Origin: Rhodococcus rhodochrous
Lineage (GTDB): Bacteria > Actinomycetota > Actinomycetes > Mycobacteriales > Mycobacteriaceae
NCBI RefSeq assembly: GCF_900187265.1
Contig: NZ_LT906450.1
Location: 372,001-436,000, forward strand
DNA: 64,000 bases
Direction: 5' to 3'
This document shows, one piece after another, positions 1 to 7,674 of this stretch. The notes beneath the pieces were generated by a model. It was given only the letters and a program-made list of their open reading frames with translations. It had not been told where the DNA came from and searched no databases. Position 1 is the stretch's first letter; every line of letters begins with the position of its first letter. A program made the position numbers and the translations under genes.

Positions 1-182
1 CCCGTGCACACGACATCCCGGAGGATCGCGTGCTCTCGGATGTGCTGCTCACCGATCAGGCGGTGCCCCGGCTGGTCGAGCCGGAGGAGGTGGCCTCGCT
101 CGTGTCGTGGCTGGCCTCCGACGAGGCCGGGATGGTCACCGGCGCGTCGTACACGATGGACGGCGGCTGGTCGGCCCACTGA
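1..182 (+). CDS. Short-chain dehydrogenase, C-terminal part (3-hydroxybutyrate dehydrogenase-like)
   Basis: Only the last 59 codons are inside the window; the gene starts upstream and ends at TGA 180-182. The reading frame gives a typical SDR tail: an EPEEVASLVSWLAS helix, then MVTGASYTMDGGWS, the conserved 'TG...DGG' segment that closes the Rossmann domain in classical NAD(P)-dependent SDRs. The preceding segment with a DIPED helix and 'LLTDQAVPRLVEPEEV' resembles 3-hydroxybutyrate dehydrogenases, which oxidise 3-hydroxybutyrate to acetoacetate in the cytosol. The catalytic Ser-Tyr-Lys residues lie outside the window, so the family is well supported and the substrate is not. The next gene (tetR-like) is convergent. 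Confidence 0.8.
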   Translation, partial: RAHDIPEDRVLSDVLLTDQAVPRLVEPEEVASLVSWLASDEAGMVTGASYTMDGGWSAH

Positions 183-236
183 CCGCGTGGCGGTCGGTCG
201 CATTCCTGACCCGCGTCCCGGATTCCGGGGCGCGGG

Positions 237-821
237 TCAGTGCGCGTCGGCGCCGTCGAGGACGAGCTGGACCTGGGCGTGCAGAGCGTGGGTCAGATAC
301 TCGCGCGGGTACAGATCGGGGCTGGCCGCCGCGTCGAGCGCGAGCCCGTTCGCGGCCGAGAGCAGCAGGGCGGCCCGGGTCTCCGGATCGGGTGTTCCCG
401 CGCGGATCAATACGCGCGCTATGCCCGTCCGGATCGTGAACAGGGTGGCGGTGCGGACGGCGCTCAGGGTGGGGGAGGTGACCGCCCGCACGGCGAACGC
501 CGACATCACGTGTACCTCGCTGCCGCGTTCCTCGTCGAGCGGGAGCAGCTGGCTGAGCGCGGAGAACAGGGTGCGCGCCGGATCGATGTCGGGATCGACG
601 TTCGTCAGCCGGTTCAGCACCCGGTCCGAGAGGGTGCGGAACGAGTACGCGAGCATCTCGTCCTTGGTCGGGAAATGGTGCTGCACCGCCCCGATCGAGA
701 CCCCTGCCTCGTTGGCCACCTCCCGGACGCTCGCCGCGTCGAGACCGTTGCGTGCGGCCACGTCGAGCAGGGCCGCAGCGAGCCTTGTGGGGCTGGTGGT
801 GACGTAGGGGCGCGTGCGCAT
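237..821 (-). CDS. TetR family transcriptional regulator
   Basis: A 194-residue protein of normal TetR length. The N-terminal helix-turn-helix is clear: a helix around LAAALLDVAARNGLDAASV, then VREVANEAGVSIGAVQHHFPTKDEML, the TetR recognition helix and 'H.F..K..L' signature. The C-terminal ligand domain is not specific. I chose ATG at 821 because the HTH lies at the usual distance; the same frame stays open to 1382, but that extension is antisense to the next gene. A perfect inverted repeat lies just upstream (848-863) and suggests autoregulation. The DUF1275 membrane protein gene is upstream in the same orientation and may be a regulated partner. The ligand is unknown. Confidence 0.9.
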   Translation of the reverse strand: MRTRPYVTTSPTRLAAALLDVAARNGLDAASVREVANEAGVSIGAVQHHFPTKDEMLAYSFRTLSDRVLNRLTNVDPDIDPARTLFSALSQLLPLDEERGSEVHVMSAFAVRAVTSPTLSAVRTATLFTIRTGIARVLIRAGTPDPETRAALLLSAANGLALDAAASPDLYPREYLTHALHAQVQLVLDGADAH

Positions 822-847
822 GGGGAGCACCGTAGCCGAGCCCTCCA

Positions 848-863
848 CCGTACGAACGTACGG
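848..863. promoter_or_regulatory. Inverted repeat, probable TetR operator
   Basis: CCGTACG-AA-CGTACGG is a perfect 7-bp inverted repeat with a 2-bp centre, 27 bp upstream of the tetR-like start and between it and the DUF1275 gene. Its position and symmetry are typical of a TetR-family autoregulatory operator. Binding is inferred. Confidence 0.65.
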
Positions 864-874
864 GGAGGTGGGAA

Positions 875-1540
875 TCACACCCCGCCGGTGAGCTCGTGAT
901 CGGAGAGGAAACGGACCGAGACCGTCAGCGTGGCTGCGAACGCCGCCGCGATCCACAGAGCGTGCAATCCCAGCGCCCGATGGGCGAGCGCGCCGAGAAC
1001 GGCACCCGTCACAAGGCCGCCCCACAGACCCAGATAGGGCAGCCAACTCCAGCGCGGACCGCCGAAGAACGCCGCCGCGATCCGCTGCCCGATCTTGACC
1101 AGTGCACCCGTCATGTAGGTCAGGGCGACGGTCGTCTCCCCGTGGCGCCGGAACACCGAGTTCTCCGTTCCCATGGCCAAGGTCATCGCGATCACGGAGA
1201 CCGGCGTCCAGTCCACCAGGACGGCCGCAGCGGCGACCGTCAGCAACACCGTCACGGTTGCGAGGACCGCGATCTTGCGGGTCCGCCGGTCGCGGTCGGT
1301 CAGTTCCGCCACCACGCTGCCGAGGATCACCCCGAGCACGAACAGCGCGAGCACACCGCCGATGAGCGCCACCGTCTGCCACGCACCGTCGGCCGTGCCG
1401 ACCGCGAAGCGCGTGGAGTTGCCGCTCATGAACGACACGAACACACCGCCCAGGGTGATGAACCCGAGGGCATCGATGAACCCTGCGAGAGAGGACAGCG
1501 CGATCGCGAGTCCCTGCAACTGCCTGCCGTAACCGACCAC
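875..1540 (-). CDS. DUF1275 (YoaK-like) integral membrane protein
   Basis: A 221-residue protein with about six hydrophobic segments and the DUF1275 hallmarks: SSLAGFIDALGFITLGGVFVSFMSGN near the N-terminus (the 'aG..Da.gf......F.a.mtGN' signature) and a GTENSVFRRHG segment followed by TYMTGALVKIGQ in the middle. The function of the family is not established; members are inner-membrane proteins, possibly transporters. ATG at 1540 places the first signature at the usual distance. It is followed on the same strand, after 53 bp, by the TetR-like gene, so the regulator may be downstream of and control this gene. No unusual feature is visible. Confidence 0.85.
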   Translation of the reverse strand: MVGYGRQLQGLAIALSSLAGFIDALGFITLGGVFVSFMSGNSTRFAVGTADGAWQTVALIGGVLALFVLGVILGSVVAELTDRDRRTRKIAVLATVTVLLTVAAAAVLVDWTPVSVIAMTLAMGTENSVFRRHGETTVALTYMTGALVKIGQRIAAAFFGGPRWSWLPYLGLWGGLVTGAVLGALAHRALGLHALWIAAAFAATLTVSVRFLSDHELTGGV

Positions 1541-1679
1541 CAGACGATAGTAGGAACCGTTCCCTCCGGGATGCCGACCACGTCGGCTCCCGGATGCTTA
1601 CGTGGTGTAACGACCGGGCGTCGTGGGCGCGATGGACAAGGGGAGCCGTCCGGCGCCGTCGTTCTCAGGAGTTCCCTCG

Positions 1680-2750
1680 ATGTCCTTGCCCCGCCTGTCG
1701 TCCCGGCTGTCCCTGCTCGTCGTCGCGACGGTCGCGGGTCTGACCCTCACCGGTTGCGACTCGACGGCCCAGGACACCTCCGCCGCTCCGGCGGCGACCT
1801 CCGAACAGTCCCCGGCGCCGAGCTCCGAAACTCCCACGACGACATCGTCACCCACCGCGACGCGCCCCTCCTCGACGACCGCATCGAGTCCGGCGGCGTC
1901 GAAACCGGCAGCGTCGGCGGATTCGTCGGAGGCCCTGGCCCGGCTGGCGACCCTGCCCGTCAAGGGGCGCGCGCCCAAGACCGGGTACAGCCGCGACCTG
2001 TTCGGTCAGGCGTGGAGCGACGACGTGTCGGTGGAGTTCGGGGGCAACGGCTGCGACACCCGCAACGACATCCTGCGGCGCGACCTCGTCGACATCGTCT
2101 ACCGGCCCGGTACCCGCGACTGCGTCGTCGCGTCGGGAACCCTGAACGACGTGTACACCGGCACGACGATCGCATTCACCCGCGGACAGGACACCTCGAC
2201 CGCGGTGCAGATCGACCACGTCGTCGCGTTGTCGGACGCGTGGCAGAAGGGTGCGCAGCAGCTCGACGCGGGCACCCGTGCCGATTTCGCCAACGACCCG
2301 CGCAACCTCCAGGCCGTGGACGGGCCGACCAACCAGCAGAAGAGCGACGGTGACGCCGCGACCTGGCTGCCGCCGAACCGCGCGTACCGCTGCACGTACG
2401 TCGCGCGGCAGATCGAGGTCAAGGCGATCTACGGCCTGTGGGTGACGCAGGCCGAGCACGACGCGATGGTGCGGGCCCTCACCGAATGCGGAGGTGGAGC
2501 TCCCGCAGCTGCACCCGCTCCCGTACCCACCACGACGACGCGACCGGCCCCCGCGCCGGCTCCTGCTCCGGCGCCCGCGCCCGCGCCCGCGCCTGCTCCC
2601 GAGCCGGCCCCACCTGCCCCTGCTCCGGCGAGCGTGTACTACGAGAACTGCGCGGCGGCCCGCGCTGCGGGAGCTGCACCCCTGTATGTGGGAGAGCCCG
2701 GCTACCGGCCGAAGATGGACGGTGACGGGGACGGCGTCGCCTGCGAGTAA
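1680..2750 (+). CDS. Secreted lipoprotein with DUF1524 HNH nuclease and Excalibur domains
   Basis: A 356-residue exported protein. The N-terminus has a signal peptide with lipobox LTGC, followed by a Ser/Thr/Ala-rich linker. Residues of about 100-260 form a DUF1524-type HNH domain: DHVVALSDAW supplies the DH pair, and NDPRNLQAVDGPTNQQKSD supplies the 'N..L.....N..K' part. A proline-alanine repeat linker (about 15 AP units) leads to a C-terminal Excalibur calcium-binding domain with the DGDGDGVACE motif. Such proteins are predicted cell-surface or secreted nucleases. ATG 1680 was chosen over upstream ATGs because AGGAG lies 8 bp before it and the signal peptide begins there. The direct repeat over its stop codon is described separately. 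Confidence 0.88.
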   Translation: MSLPRLSSRLSLLVVATVAGLTLTGCDSTAQDTSAAPAATSEQSPAPSSETPTTTSSPTATRPSSTTASSPAASKPAASADSSEALARLATLPVKGRAPKTGYSRDLFGQAWSDDVSVEFGGNGCDTRNDILRRDLVDIVYRPGTRDCVVASGTLNDVYTGTTIAFTRGQDTSTAVQIDHVVALSDAWQKGAQQLDAGTRADFANDPRNLQAVDGPTNQQKSDGDAATWLPPNRAYRCTYVARQIEVKAIYGLWVTQAEHDAMVRALTECGGGAPAAAPAPVPTTTTRPAPAPAPAPAPAPAPAPAPEPAPPAPAPASVYYENCAAARAAGAAPLYVGEPGYRPKMDGDGDGVACE

Positions 2751-2779
2751 CGCACCACAGCGCCTGCGAGTAACGCACC
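2738..2779 (+). repeat. 19-bp direct repeat duplicating the stop-codon region
   Basis: CGCCTGCGAGTAACGCACC occurs at 2738-2756 and again at 2761-2779 (period 23). The first copy includes the last codons and the TAA stop of the lipoprotein gene; the second is noncoding. This looks like a recent slippage duplication at the gene end. Confidence 0.85.
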
Positions 2780-2795
2780 GCCGCGATCTCTCCGA

Positions 2796-3059
2796 TCAGC
2801 TGAAGCGGTCGGTGAGATTGCGACGCATGCGGTGCAGATCGCGGAGCTGGGCGCCCAGTCGCTCGACCTCGGCGTCGAACCTGCGCGCTCGGTCCACGGC
2901 CCCCACCCGATGTTCGGCGAGGGCCTTCTGTTCGGTCTTCTCGATGGCTGCGGACACCTCGTCGATCTCCCGGTCCAGCATCTCAACCCAGACCGAAGCC
3001 TGCTCGTGGTCGGCGTTGCCGGCGAGCGGGAAATTGTCGTCCGCAGTCACGAGACGCAT
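2796..3059 (-). CDS. Small coiled-coil protein of unknown function
   Basis: An 87-residue acidic/basic helical protein. After a short N-terminal segment it is almost entirely heptad-like helix (EMLDREIDEVSAAIEKTEQK, then DAEVERLGAQLRDLHRMRRN), with no transmembrane segment or enzymatic motif. The start at ATG 3059 lacks a strong ribosome-binding site, so a start a few codons downstream is possible. It is convergent with the HNH lipoprotein gene and followed upstream by the tRNA-Ser terminator. The codon pattern and helix periodicity support a real gene. I do not recognise the family. Confidence 0.6.
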   Translation of the reverse strand: MRLVTADDNFPLAGNADHEQASVWVEMLDREIDEVSAAIEKTEQKALAEHRVGAVDRARRFDAEVERLGAQLRDLHRMRRNLTDRFS

Positions 3060-3108
3060 CGTGCCCGAGATCGGCCCGGTACGCGAACAGAGGACGGAGA
3101 AAAGCAGA

Positions 3109-3141
3109 AACCCCGTGGGACGCTGTGCGCCCCACGGGGTT
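3109..3141 (-). terminator. Hairpin terminator downstream of tRNA-Ser
   Basis: An 11-bp perfect stem (AACCCCGTGGG / CCCACGGGGTT) with an 11-nt loop lies immediately 3' of the minus-strand tRNA. On the minus strand it is followed by a pyrimidine-rich TTTCTGCTTTTCTCC run, as in an intrinsic terminator. Confidence 0.8.
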
Positions 3142-3144
3142 CCG

Positions 3145-3232
3145 TGGCGGAGGATAGGGGATTTGAACCCCTGAGGGCGTTAACCCAACCCGCGTTCCAG
3201 GCGAGCGCCATAGGCCACTAGGCGAATCCTCC
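3145..3232 (-). tRNA. serT: tRNA-Ser (GGA anticodon)
   Basis: On the minus strand the 88-nt sequence begins GGAGGAT and ends ATCCTCC-G-CCA, so the acceptor stem pairs perfectly and CCA is encoded. The anticodon loop reads CTGGAAC (anticodon GGA, serine codons UCC/UCU). There is a long class II variable arm, and the T arm is GGGGTTCAAATCCCC. The gene symbol is a conventional one; the anticodon assignment is from the sequence. Confidence 0.93.
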
Positions 3233-3290
3233 GTGGGGAAGCATACCGAATGGAGACCCCAACTTGCCAAACGGGCACGTCGCACCCTGA

Positions 3291-4784
<1,494 letters not shown>

Positions 4785-4793
4785 TGCGCGGGT

Positions 4794-4874
4794 AGGTACG
4801 CAACGCGAGGACGAGGCTCGCAACATCGGCAGTCACTGCCGGCGTTGCGAGCCTCGATTCTTTGTTGCGTACCT
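4794..4874. repeat. Triple-nested palindromic repeat, copy 1
   Basis: Three concentric inverted repeats share one axis: an outer 11-bp pair (AGGTACGCAAC 4794-4804 with 4864-4874), an inner 13-bp pair (CGAGGCTCGCAAC 4812-4824 with 4844-4856) and a central 7+7 palindrome (CGGCAGT-C-ACTGCCG). A second, diverged copy is at 52209-52290. It sits 10 bp after the aminotransferase stop. It could be a REP-like element or an RNA-processing or termination structure. The rest of the gap to 5093 holds no gene that I can see. Confidence 0.85.
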
Positions 4875-5093
4875 CCGTCGACAAGAATCTGCACTCCGGG
4901 TGTGAGTTTGTTCCCAACCTGTGGATAAAGTTGTGTACAACACGTGGACGGGCGGTGGACAACTCGGATCGGCCCTGGTCGGGGCCTTATCGGTGCCCGC
5001 CGTCACCACGACTTGCTTTCCCCTACCGACCTGACATACTCGCTGGTCAGGGTCGCCGCATACCGTGCGGCGGGTTCGGAAGTGGTGAGTGTG

Positions 5094-6524
5094 ATGGAAA
5101 ACCGCGCTCTCGTGAATTCCGGAGTCGGCGCATCGGCCGTCGGATCTGTCACGGGGTGTCTCGGTGTGCTGAAGGTGTTCCTCCTGGCGCTCGACATCGA
5201 GGCGGCGCCCGAGACGCCACCGCGGGTCCCACCCGTCGAGAAGGTGGAGCCCTTCCTGCCGGCACGCATCGCCGAGCAGCCCGAGACGGACCACGGTGTG
5301 CGTCCGCCGTGCCTGCTCGCGTTCCGGCACGTCGTCGACCCGACACGGCCGGAGATCTCGTTCGGTGCGTCGACGGGGTCGCTGCGTGAGGCGCCGGACG
5401 CGACCCGACCGTATGTGGGACACCCCGCGACGTGCGTGTCGCTGTGGGACGTCCCCGGCCACGGTCTCGTCCTGGCGTTGGAGTCGCTGTCGGATCACGG
5501 GTCGCCGCTCGTCGACTGGCGCAGCGACCCGCTGCAGGACCGCGACGGCGCCGGTCTGCGCCCGGTGCTCGGTGAGTTCCTCGCGCCCTTCGAACTGACC
5601 GCCGACGCCTGCCTGAACGATGTCTTCCCCGGGCTGAACAGGCGGTTGTGCGCGCCGACGACCTATCAACCCCTGCACGAACTCGTCGTCCACCGCCACC
5701 GGGGAGTCGGCGATCGCGAGGTCGCCGAGGGCATGGTCGTGGAAGTGGTCTCGAGCGGCGGCGAACGCGTCCGCTCGCTCGTCGACGGCCCGCGCATCGG
5801 ACCGGAGGCCCGCGCCGCGGCACGGTCCTGGGGTGTGTTGTGGAAGTGGGACCGGGTTCCGCTGGTGGACCGGCCCGTGCAGCCGGGGGCCGCCATCGCC
5901 GTGCGGGAGGACTCCGGTGCGGTGCTGTTCGACCTCGAGGCCACCGCCCTCGGCAGCGACTATGTCGGGCACGGCACCCGCGAGATGATCTACGGGCTCA
6001 TCCCGTGGGTGGCGGTGCGGGCACGGGCCTCTGCCGACTACTGGACGACTATGGAGCATCTGCGCCACCCCGATGGTCTCGGCGGCGATCGGCTGGCCAC
6101 GGTCCTCGACGACATCGCGATCATGCAGTCCCGCCGGATGGAACGGGCCCTGCTGCGCAAGGAATCGATCCACGACGACAGGTTCCACTCGTGGACACAA
6201 CCCACCCAGCTGCGAGCACTCATGGCCGGCCGGGTCGCCGACGAGATGGCCGAACTCGACGCAGAACTGTCCGAGGCCGTGGACGTCGTCGAGCACGCCC
6301 TGCTGCGCAGTGCCGAGTTGCGCGGTGCGAGGCACACCCGCCTGGCCCAGGGCTGGTCGGCGGCGGCCTCGGTCATCGCCGTCGTGGCGTTGTTCGCCGC
6401 CCTGGCCGCCGTTCCGGACACCTCGCAACCGACGCTCTTCCCGCACTGGGTGCACGCGCTGACCACGTCGATCGCGCTCACGCTCGGCATCGTGATCGCG
6501 GTGGTCGTGTGGCGCCGCCCCTGA
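5094..6524 (+). CDS. Membrane protein of unknown function with two C-terminal TM segments
   Basis: About 476 residues. The first 370 are soluble, with acidic/proline-rich stretches and no motif I recognise. A helical, probably coiled region follows (VADEMAELDAELSEAVDVVE and a following helix). The last 60 residues form two hydrophobic segments (AAASVIAVVALFAALAAV and TTSIALTLGIVIAVVV) joined by a short proline-containing loop. This overall plan (large soluble domain, coiled coil, hairpin of two TM helices at the C-terminus) is like CorA-type channels, but the GMN signature is absent, so I do not assign that family. ATG 5094 has a GGAAGTGGTGAG stretch upstream; the frame stays open to 4944. 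Confidence 0.7.
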   Translation: MENRALVNSGVGASAVGSVTGCLGVLKVFLLALDIEAAPETPPRVPPVEKVEPFLPARIAEQPETDHGVRPPCLLAFRHVVDPTRPEISFGASTGSLREAPDATRPYVGHPATCVSLWDVPGHGLVLALESLSDHGSPLVDWRSDPLQDRDGAGLRPVLGEFLAPFELTADACLNDVFPGLNRRLCAPTTYQPLHELVVHRHRGVGDREVAEGMVVEVVSSGGERVRSLVDGPRIGPEARAAARSWGVLWKWDRVPLVDRPVQPGAAIAVREDSGAVLFDLEATALGSDYVGHGTREMIYGLIPWVAVRARASADYWTTMEHLRHPDGLGGDRLATVLDDIAIMQSRRMERALLRKESIHDDRFHSWTQPTQLRALMAGRVADEMAELDAELSEAVDVVEHALLRSAELRGARHTRLAQGWSAAASVIAVVALFAALAAVPDTSQPTLFPHWVHALTTSIALTLGIVIAVVVWRRP

Positions 6525-6546
6525 CGCGCAGGGCATGATCGTCTGC

Positions 6547-7140
6547 ATGTCATCGACGCTGAACCTGGTCGGAGATCCCGACGCCGACGCACTGCTGGCC
6601 GAGAACCCGCTGGCGCTTCTCATCGGCATGCTGCTCGACCAGCAGGTGGCGATGGAGATCGCGTTCGCGGGACCGAAGAAGCTCGCAGACCGTCTCGGTG
6701 GCCTCGACGTGCACGCCGTCGCCGCGATGAATCCGGACGAGTTCATCGCGGTGTGTGCCCAGCCACCGGCGGTGCACCGGTTCCCGAAGTCGATGGGGGA
6801 GCGGATCCAGTCGCTGTGCCAGTACCTGGTGGAGCACTACGACGGTGACACCGCCGCGATCTGGACATCCGGGGAGCCGGACGGCAAGGAAGTGCTGAAG
6901 CGGTTGAAGGCGCTGCCCGGCTACGGGGACCAGAAGGCGCGGATCTTCCTGGCGCTGCTGGGCAAGCAGGTCGGGGTGCAGCCGGCCGGGTGGCGGGAGG
7001 CCGCCGGGGCCTACGGCGACGAGGGCGCGCGCCGGTCGATCGCGGACGTGGGCGACCGGCAGACGCTGCTCGAGGTGCGCGAATTCAAACAGGCGGCCAA
7101 GGCTGCGGCGAAGGCAGCGAAGGCAGCGAAGACGCAGTAG
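6547..7140 (+). CDS. HhH-GPD family base-excision repair protein (complete copy)
   Basis: A 197-residue protein of a small HhH-GPD-type family found in actinobacteria. It has LIGMLLDQQVAMEIAFAGPKKL in the N-terminal helical part, the hairpin-helix-hairpin-like LPGYGDQKARIFLALLGKQ (the 'LPG.G...A' element of DNA glycosylases) and an Ala/Lys-rich tail (KAAKAAAKAAKAAK) that may bind DNA. The usual catalytic Lys/Asp pair of EndoIII/MutY is not obvious, so the activity is uncertain. ATG 6547 was chosen over 6535 because the product then starts MSSTLNL. A second, N-terminally truncated copy is at 43495-43986; the two share an exact 41-bp block. Confidence 0.82.
   Translation: MSSTLNLVGDPDADALLAENPLALLIGMLLDQQVAMEIAFAGPKKLADRLGGLDVHAVAAMNPDEFIAVCAQPPAVHRFPKSMGERIQSLCQYLVEHYDGDTAAIWTSGEPDGKEVLKRLKALPGYGDQKARIFLALLGKQVGVQPAGWREAAGAYGDEGARRSIADVGDRQTLLEVREFKQAAKAAAKAAKAAKTQ
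6640..6680 (+). repeat. 41-bp direct repeat, left copy (candidate recombination site)
   Basis: This block inside the HhH-GPD gene (begins CAGCAGGTGGCGATGG, ends GGGACCGAAGAA) is identical to 43507-43547, in the same orientation. Homology with the right copy begins exactly at its first base and continues beyond it at lower identity. It is therefore either the crossover site or the left attachment core of a 36.9-kb insertion. Confidence 0.8.
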
Positions 7141-7150
7141 CAGCCACGGA

Positions 7151-7549
7151 TCAGCCGGGCGGCGCGAAGAACTCGAGCGCGATGTCGTCCGGATCGCGGA
7201 ACGACAGCCCCGATCCGTAGCTCGCGGTCTTGATGCCGCCGTGAGTGATGCCGAGGTCGTCGAGCCGATCGCGCCACCGGGGCAGTTCCTGGGCGGTACA
7301 CGCGAACGCGAGGTGATCGAGACCCACCCGGCGTTCGTCGAAGCCGGTGTCCGGCGTGGCACCGGTGTGGGTGTGCAGGCCGAACATCGTGCCGCCGCCG
7401 AGTGCGAAGACGGCGTGGTGGAACGTGCCGGACTCCTCGTCCTCGTCGAGCACCGGCGGTGCGCCGAACAGTCGCGTGTACCACTCGATGCTGGCCGGCA
7501 GGTTCGAGACGGTGACGGCGACATGGGTGAGTGCGGGAAACGGTGCCAT
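7151..7549 (-). CDS. VOC (glyoxalase/bleomycin-resistance-like) family protein
   Basis: A 132-residue single VOC module: ALTHVAVTVSNLPASIEWYTRLFG with the first metal-ligand His, a central FALGGGTMFGLHTH strand, GLDHLAFACTAQELPRW beginning the second repeat, and SFRDPDDIALEFFAPPG with the C-terminal Glu ligand. These are the HxxH/E positions of VOC metalloenzymes. The substrate is unknown. ATG 7549 gives the normal family length. It is convergent with the HhH-GPD gene (11 bp apart) and divergent from the first dnaX. Confidence 0.88.
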   Translation of the reverse strand: MAPFPALTHVAVTVSNLPASIEWYTRLFGAPPVLDEDEESGTFHHAVFALGGGTMFGLHTHTGATPDTGFDERRVGLDHLAFACTAQELPRWRDRLDDLGITHGGIKTASYGSGLSFRDPDDIALEFFAPPG

Positions 7550-7662
7550 GCGGGCACCTCCTCTGGAGTGGGCCTGGAGACCAGGCTAGGCGGTCTCCCC
7601 GGCCGCGTCGGTGTCCCGCGTGCCACGGCACGGTCCTGCGGCACGCTGTCGGGCGTCGCCGG

Positions 7663-7668
7663 TACTCT
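7663..7668 (+). promoter_or_regulatory. -10-like element for leaderless dnaX (copy 1)
   Basis: TACTCT ends 6 bp before the GTG start. The second dnaX has TACGCT at exactly the same distance (49275-49280), with GCCGG preceding both. No Shine-Dalgarno sequence is visible, so both messages are probably leaderless. Confidence 0.5.
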
Positions 7669-7674
7669 TTCGCC

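Noticed and set aside
237..1382. The TetR frame extended to 1382 (381 residues)
   Set aside because: The extension is antisense to nothing coding in that frame and has no TetR homology; the HTH defines the start at 821.
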